A stretch of DNA of 64,000 nucleotides from Fremontodendron californicum. Lineage: Eukaryota > Streptophyta > Magnoliopsida > Malvales > Malvaceae. The position numbers were made by a program, and so were the translations under genes. Below, piece after piece: positions 59,311 through 64,000 of the stretch; position 1 is the first letter of the stretch, and each line of letters begins with the position of its first letter. The notes beneath the pieces were generated by a model. That model had not been told where the DNA came from. It made no database searches and worked only from the letters and a program-made list of their open reading frames with translations. Where the stretch lies: assembly GCA_030761205.1 (NCBI GenBank), contig JAULJL010000001.1:35721145-35785144 (forward strand). Reading direction: 5' to 3'.

Positions 59311-59918
59311 GGCTCTCTCCATCAGAGGTTCTTATCAATCGAAAAATAAATTGCTCCTCTCATCAGAGGCTCTATCACTTCAAAAATAAATTGCTCCTTT
59401 CATCAGAGGCTCTATCACTCGAAAAATAAATTGCTCCTCTCATCAGAGGCTCTATCACATGGAAAAATAAATTGCTCCTCTCATCAGAGGCTCTATCACT
59501 TGGAAAATAAATTGCTCCTCTCATCAGATGCTCTATCACTTGGAAAATAAATTGCTCCTCTCAACAGAGGCTCTATCACTTGAAAAATAAATTGCTCCTC
59601 TCATCAGAGGCTCCATCACTTGGAAAAATAAATTGCTCCTCTCATCAGAGGCTCTATCACTTGGAAAATAAATTGCTCCTCTCATCAGAGGCTCTATCAC
59701 TTGGAAAATAAATTGCTCCTCTCAACAGAGGCTCTATCACTTGGAAAATAAATTGCTCCTCCCATCAGAGGCTCTATCACTTGGAAAATAAATTGCTCCT
59801 CTCATCAGAGGCTCTATCACTTGGAAAATAAATTGCTCCTCTCATCAGAGGCTCTATCACTTGGAAAATAAATTGCTCCTCCTATCAGAGGCTCTATCAC
59901 TTGAAAATAAATTGCTAC
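59311..59918. repeat. 40-bp minisatellite, about 15 copies, in the Tat 3' UTR
   Basis: The consensus unit is TTGCTCCTCTCATCAGAGGC then TCTATCACTTGGAAAATAAA. TTGCTC(C) starts at 59351, 59391, 59431, 59472, 59512 and so on to 59912. Copies are 90-100 percent alike, with variants such as CAACAG for CATCAG and GATGC for GAGGC. CCTCTCATCAGAGG is a perfect 14-bp palindrome in every unit. The array lies between the polypurine tract and the pol stop, where Tat elements have a hypervariable 3' UTR. Confidence 0.95.
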
Positions 59919-60982
59919 CTTCTTCCTGATTATGATGATTTTCAACTCCCTGTTGTAGTCGGTTTCCATTTTTCTTGTCTGCCTGTCATTCACACCCCCT
60001 TTTTGTACAATGTTAATTCCTGATTGTTAGCAATGTCATGATGATGCAATGCATGCTTATGATAATGGAATGCATGTTTTAAGGCTCGAATCATGATTCG
60101 ATGCCCCTGTGTGTATCTTATTAATTAACAGTCCTTCCAAAGTTGGCTTGATTAAACTTCTCATGCTATTATTCTGTAAGGTTCTTTTCTATTTTTCCGG
60201 TATCCTTTCTTTTCTTTCTTCGACTTGACTAACTGTCCACAACTTACTTCTTCACGATCCTTTCTTAACCGGAGTCAGAGCTTTGTATACTTCCCTCAAA
60301 ACCATTTCATATGTCAAACATTACTTTCTTTACTTCCAAAGAGCATAAGTAAATCGATGTCTCATACTGCCCCGTCATCTCTTTATCATCATTTCTTTCT
60401 GATTTTCCAATTCTCAAATTTTCCTAGAGTAATTGTGAAAGCTCCATTTATGCCGTGTTCATTTATTTATCATCATTCACATTTCATGTCAACATAATGC
60501 ATTATTTTAAGAAAATTTCAAAGAAATGAAGATAACTTAAAGACAAAATTTCATGAATTGGGGTAAATATTTCCATTTTAGAGAGAAAAGAACATATTGG
60601 CATCAATCAAAAGGGAAATAAAGACAAAATAGGATAGATCCATCCATAATGAATACTCAGACGAACTCAATCGATCTAATCCGGGTTTCTCTTTTGAGAG
60701 AGAAATATCCATTGATGTCCTTGACTCTTTTGAGAGCGTCCAACCACAAATTATCCTCTCTGTCTTGCACAATTCAACCACGCTGCACTTTTCCATTTGC
60801 TCAAAGTTTCCATCCTGCCTTGATCTTTTGCCCCATATAATTGCTTCAGACGGGTTATTTCCGGTTGCCCCAACTCTTGTTTATCCTTCATCTAGGCCGC
60901 CCTTTAGGGTTTTTGACCTGGATCCTTCCTTTGATTTGAACCACCATTTCAGGTTTTCAGTCCGAACCTCTCCCCTTTTTTT
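59919..60982 (-). other. Remaining 3' UTR of the Tat element
   Basis: About 1.06 kb of non-coding sequence between the minisatellite and the polymerase stop. TGATGATGCAATGCATGC words occur near 60030-60080. No reading frame is supported. Confidence 0.5.
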
Positions 60983-63900
60983 TTAAGCATAATATTTCTT
61001 TACTGCATCAGCATTGATCGGGCTTGAAAAATCTGCGCTGTCCATTTCGGCTAAAATCATTGCCCCTCCTGAAAATACTCTTTTCACCACATACGGACCT
61101 TCTCAATTCGGTGCCCATTTTCCCCTTGGATCTTGTTGATTAGGAAGGATCTTTTTCAAAACCAAATCACCTTCTCGAAACTCTCTTGGGCGAACCTTTT
61201 TATTGTGTGCCATCATCATCTGTCTTTGGTATAACTGGCCATGACACAGTGCCCCGTCATCTTTTTTTCCTCAATCAAATCAAGCTGCTCATAGCAGGCT
61301 CGAACCCATTCTGCTTCTTCCATCTCAACTTCCATCAAAATTCTCAAAGAGGGGATTTCAACCTCAATTGGCAAAACTGCTTCCATCCCATACACCAAAG
61401 AATAAGGAGTAGCCCCCGTAGAAGTACGCACCAATGTTCTGTAAGCGTGCAGAGCAAACGGGAGTTTCTCGTGCCAATCTTTGTACTTATCATTCATTTT
61501 AGCCACGATTTTCTTTATATTCTTGTTAGCAGCCTCCACTGCCCCGTTCATCTTGGGACGGTAAGGTGCTGAGTTGTGATGTCTGACTTTAAACGGAGTA
61601 CAAATATCTTTCATCATGGCGTTGTTTAGATTGAGAGCATTATCTGTAATGATTTTCTCCGGGAGACCGTATCGGCAGATTACTTCCTTCTTCAAGAATC
61701 TACACACCACTGACTTGGTCACGCTAGCATAAGAAGCAGCTTCAACCCTCTTCGTAAAATAGTCGATCACCACCAAAATGAAGCGATGTCCGTTCGAGGC
61801 CTTAGGGGTAATTGGCCCAATCACATCCATTCCCCACATAGAAAAAGGCCATGGCGTTGTCATAACGTGCAAAGCTGTCGGAGGAGCATGTACCTTATCC
61901 GCGTATATTTGGCACTTATGGCATTTCCGGACATACCTGATGCAATCCCTCTCCACTGTCATCCAATAATAACCTGCTCTCATAATCTGCTTAGCCATCA
62001 TGTGGCCGTTTTCATGTGTTCCACAAACCCCTTCATGAACTTCCTCGAGTATTTTCTTAGCTTCATTTGCTTCCACGCACCTTAGCAATGTATGATCTCT
62101 ACTCCTTTTGTACAATACTTCTTTATCTAGAAAGAATCCCATCGCCAATCTTCTCAAAGTTCTTTTGTCATTTTCTGTGGCATGTTCTGGGTAGTGCTGA
62201 TGTTTTACGTATTGCAAGATGTCATGGTACCATGGACTCCCATCCGGCTCTTCTTCAACATGCATAGAGTGTGCGGGCAATTCTCGTATGCTCATCTTAA
62301 TGGGCTGGACGTCAGCGCTTGTATTTATCTTGAACATTGAGGCTAACGTAGCAAGAGCGTTGGCCATTTGATTTTCCTCTCGGGGTAGATAGTTGAATTC
62401 GATCCTTTCGAACTGTTGAACCAATTCAACTATGAACTTGTGGTATAGAACCAACTTCGAGTCCCTTGTCTCCCATTCCCCTTTTAACTGGCAAATGACT
62501 AGAGCCGAGTCTCCATACACCTCTAACTCACTTATCTTCTTTGCAATAGCCGCTTGAAGTCCCATGACACAGGCCTCATACTCCGCCACATTATTGGTGC
62601 ATTTGAAAGTCAATCTTGCAGTGATTGGGCAGTAGGTCCCTTCTGGCGATATCAAAACCGCTCCAACCCCGTGCCCCAGAGCATTCGATGCGCCGTTGAA
62701 ATACATCTTCCACACATCTTTCTTTGATTCCTCATCTTCATCTTTTTCGGAAATAGCCATTAAGTCTTTATCAGGGAAATCAAATTTCACTGGCTCATAA
62801 TCTTCGGTGGCTTTATCCGCCAGGAATTCAGCCATTGCACTTCCTTTTATGGCCTTCTGCGAGACATAGGTGATGTCATATTCAGAAAGCAGAACTTGCC
62901 ATCTTGCCAATCTTCCTGATAACGAGGGTTTCTCCAAGATGTATTTAATGGGGTCCAATTTAGCAACAAGCAACGTGGTATGGTATAACATATATTGTCG
63001 GAGCCTATGAGCAGCCCAAGCCAACGCGCAACATATCTTTTCTACTGCTGAGTACTTGGCCTCGTAATCTGTAAACTTTTTGCTCAGGTAGTAGATGGCA
63101 TGTTCTTTCTTGCTTGTCTCGTCTTGCTGTCTCAAAACATAACCCATGGATTTCTCATGTACTACCAAATACAAAATGAGCGGTCTTCTTGGTGTTGGTG
63201 GTACCAGTACCGGTGGGTTGGTAAGATATTCTTTCACTTTGTCGAATGCTTCCTGGAAATCCTCATCCCATTCACCCGAATCACGTTTTCTGAGGAGTCT
63301 GAAAATTGGATCACACTTAGCGGTGAGCTGAGAAATGAAACGGGCGATGTAATTCAATCTTCCCAGGAATCCTCGCACTTCCTTCTATGTCCGATGCGGA
63401 GATAAATTCTGGATAGCACGTATCTTGTCGGGATCTACTTCAATTCCTTTCTCATTAACAATGAAACCCAGAAGTTTGTCGGATGTCACACCAAAAGTGC
63501 ACTTGGCCCGGTTGAGCTTAAGTTGGAACTTCCTTAATCGCCCGAATAACTTTCTCAGATTAACCACATGATCTTCATCTTCACGTGACTTTGCAATCAT
63601 GTCATCGACATAAACTTCTACTTCTTTGTGCATTATGTCGTGAAAGAGGGTCACCATTGCTCTTTGATAAGTTGCACCGGCGTTTTTTAACCCAAACGGC
63701 ATAACCTTGTAACAAAATGTTCCCCACATTGTCACGAAAGTGGTCCTCTCCATATCTTCTGGTGCCATCTTGATTTGGTTGTAGCCCGAAAAACCGTCCA
63801 TAAATGAGAACAGTGAGTGTTTGGCCGTATTATCGACCAAGGTATCAATATGGGGTAGCGGGAAGCTATCTTTTGGACTAGCTTTGTTTAGGTCCTAATA

Positions 63901-64000
63901 ATCAACGCACATTCGTACTTTCCCATCTTTCTTCGGGACTGGGACCACTTTTGCTACCCATTCGTGATACTTAGCGACTTCCAAAAATCCAGCATCGAAT
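60983..64000 (-). pseudogene. Ty3/gypsy (Tat lineage) pol polyprotein, partial and broken
   Basis: The order from the window edge is reverse transcriptase (VPKKDGKVRMCVDY, then active site YVDDMIAKS near 63620), RNase H 1 (AIYYLSKKFTDYEAKYSAVEK), a second archaeal-type RNase H (MYFNGASNALGHGVGAVL, GLQAAI, VYGDSALVI), and integrase with HHCC finger (HEGVCGTHENGH…CHKC) and D,D,E core (WGMDVIGP, IITDNA, GAVEAANK). The end is a GDLVLKKIL/GPYVVKRVF tail stopping at 60983. Two RNase H domains with no chromodomain mark the Tat/Ogre group. Breaks, left undisturbed: TAG 63895-63897, TAG 63385-63387, frameshift in a T run 61262-61268, TGA 61103-61105, and Asp to Asn in the second RNase H (62695-62697). 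gag, protease and the 5' LTR lie right of the window. Confidence 0.92.

Noticed and set aside
59311..59918. CRISPR-like regular repeat
   Set aside because: Units are contiguous with no unique spacers. It is a eukaryotic minisatellite.
61186..61572. 128-codon plus-strand frame
   Set aside because: It is antisense to the integrase region of the Tat polyprotein.

Overview
The window is nuclear DNA of a flowering plant, most likely a eudicot. It is AT-rich, gene-poor and crowded with plant transposons: Ty1/copia, Ty3/gypsy of the Tat type, TRIMs, MULE- and hAT-type MITEs, Helitrons and a tRNA-derived SINE. Its genes have plant intron structures and plastid transit peptides. No species can be named from the sequence alone.

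Layout. 1-411: 3' end of a copia-like element. 720-11379 (minus): a decayed copy of the carotenoid gene Z-ISO (15-cis-zeta-carotene isomerase). Three exons are recognisable. A TRIM splits exon 1, and the 9 kb first intron holds a MULE-MITE and a 5 kb solo LTR. 12.3-13.2 kb: a tandem repeat of about 115 bp. 13.6-14.6 kb: a Helitron. 16.0-17.5 kb (minus): an intact five-exon gene for a probable plastid NTF2/SnoaL-fold protein. 17.9-19.3 kb: a SINE caught in a tandem duplication. 19.4-25.4 kb: hAT-like and MULE MITEs and Helitron-like repeats. 25.7-30.3 kb (minus): a gutted copia element with a MITE-like fragment. 31.3-32.4 kb: a complete TRIM. 35.2-38.7 kb (plus): an intact two-exon LRR receptor kinase of subfamily XI (RGF-receptor-like). 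39.9-40.4 kb: a hAT MITE. 42.1-46.1 kb (minus): a broken plastid thioredoxin-like gene with a MULE-MITE in an intron. 48.6-50.2 kb: a Helitron-like repeat, then a retroelement LTR carrying a piece of chloroplast petA. 51.0-53.4 kb: a second solo LTR. 56.2-64.0 kb (minus): 3' LTR, minisatellite-bearing 3' UTR and decayed polymerase of a Tat-lineage Ty3/gypsy element that runs off the window.

Only two protein genes look functional: the LRR receptor kinase and the NTF2-like gene. Two plastid-protein genes are intron-containing pseudogenes, which points to decay of a duplicated chromosomal segment rather than retroposition. I found no tRNA or rRNA gene, no CRISPR array and no new multi-gene system. 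The value of the window is in the hidden pseudogenes and in exact insertion footprints (target-site duplications) that allow the insertions to be ordered.
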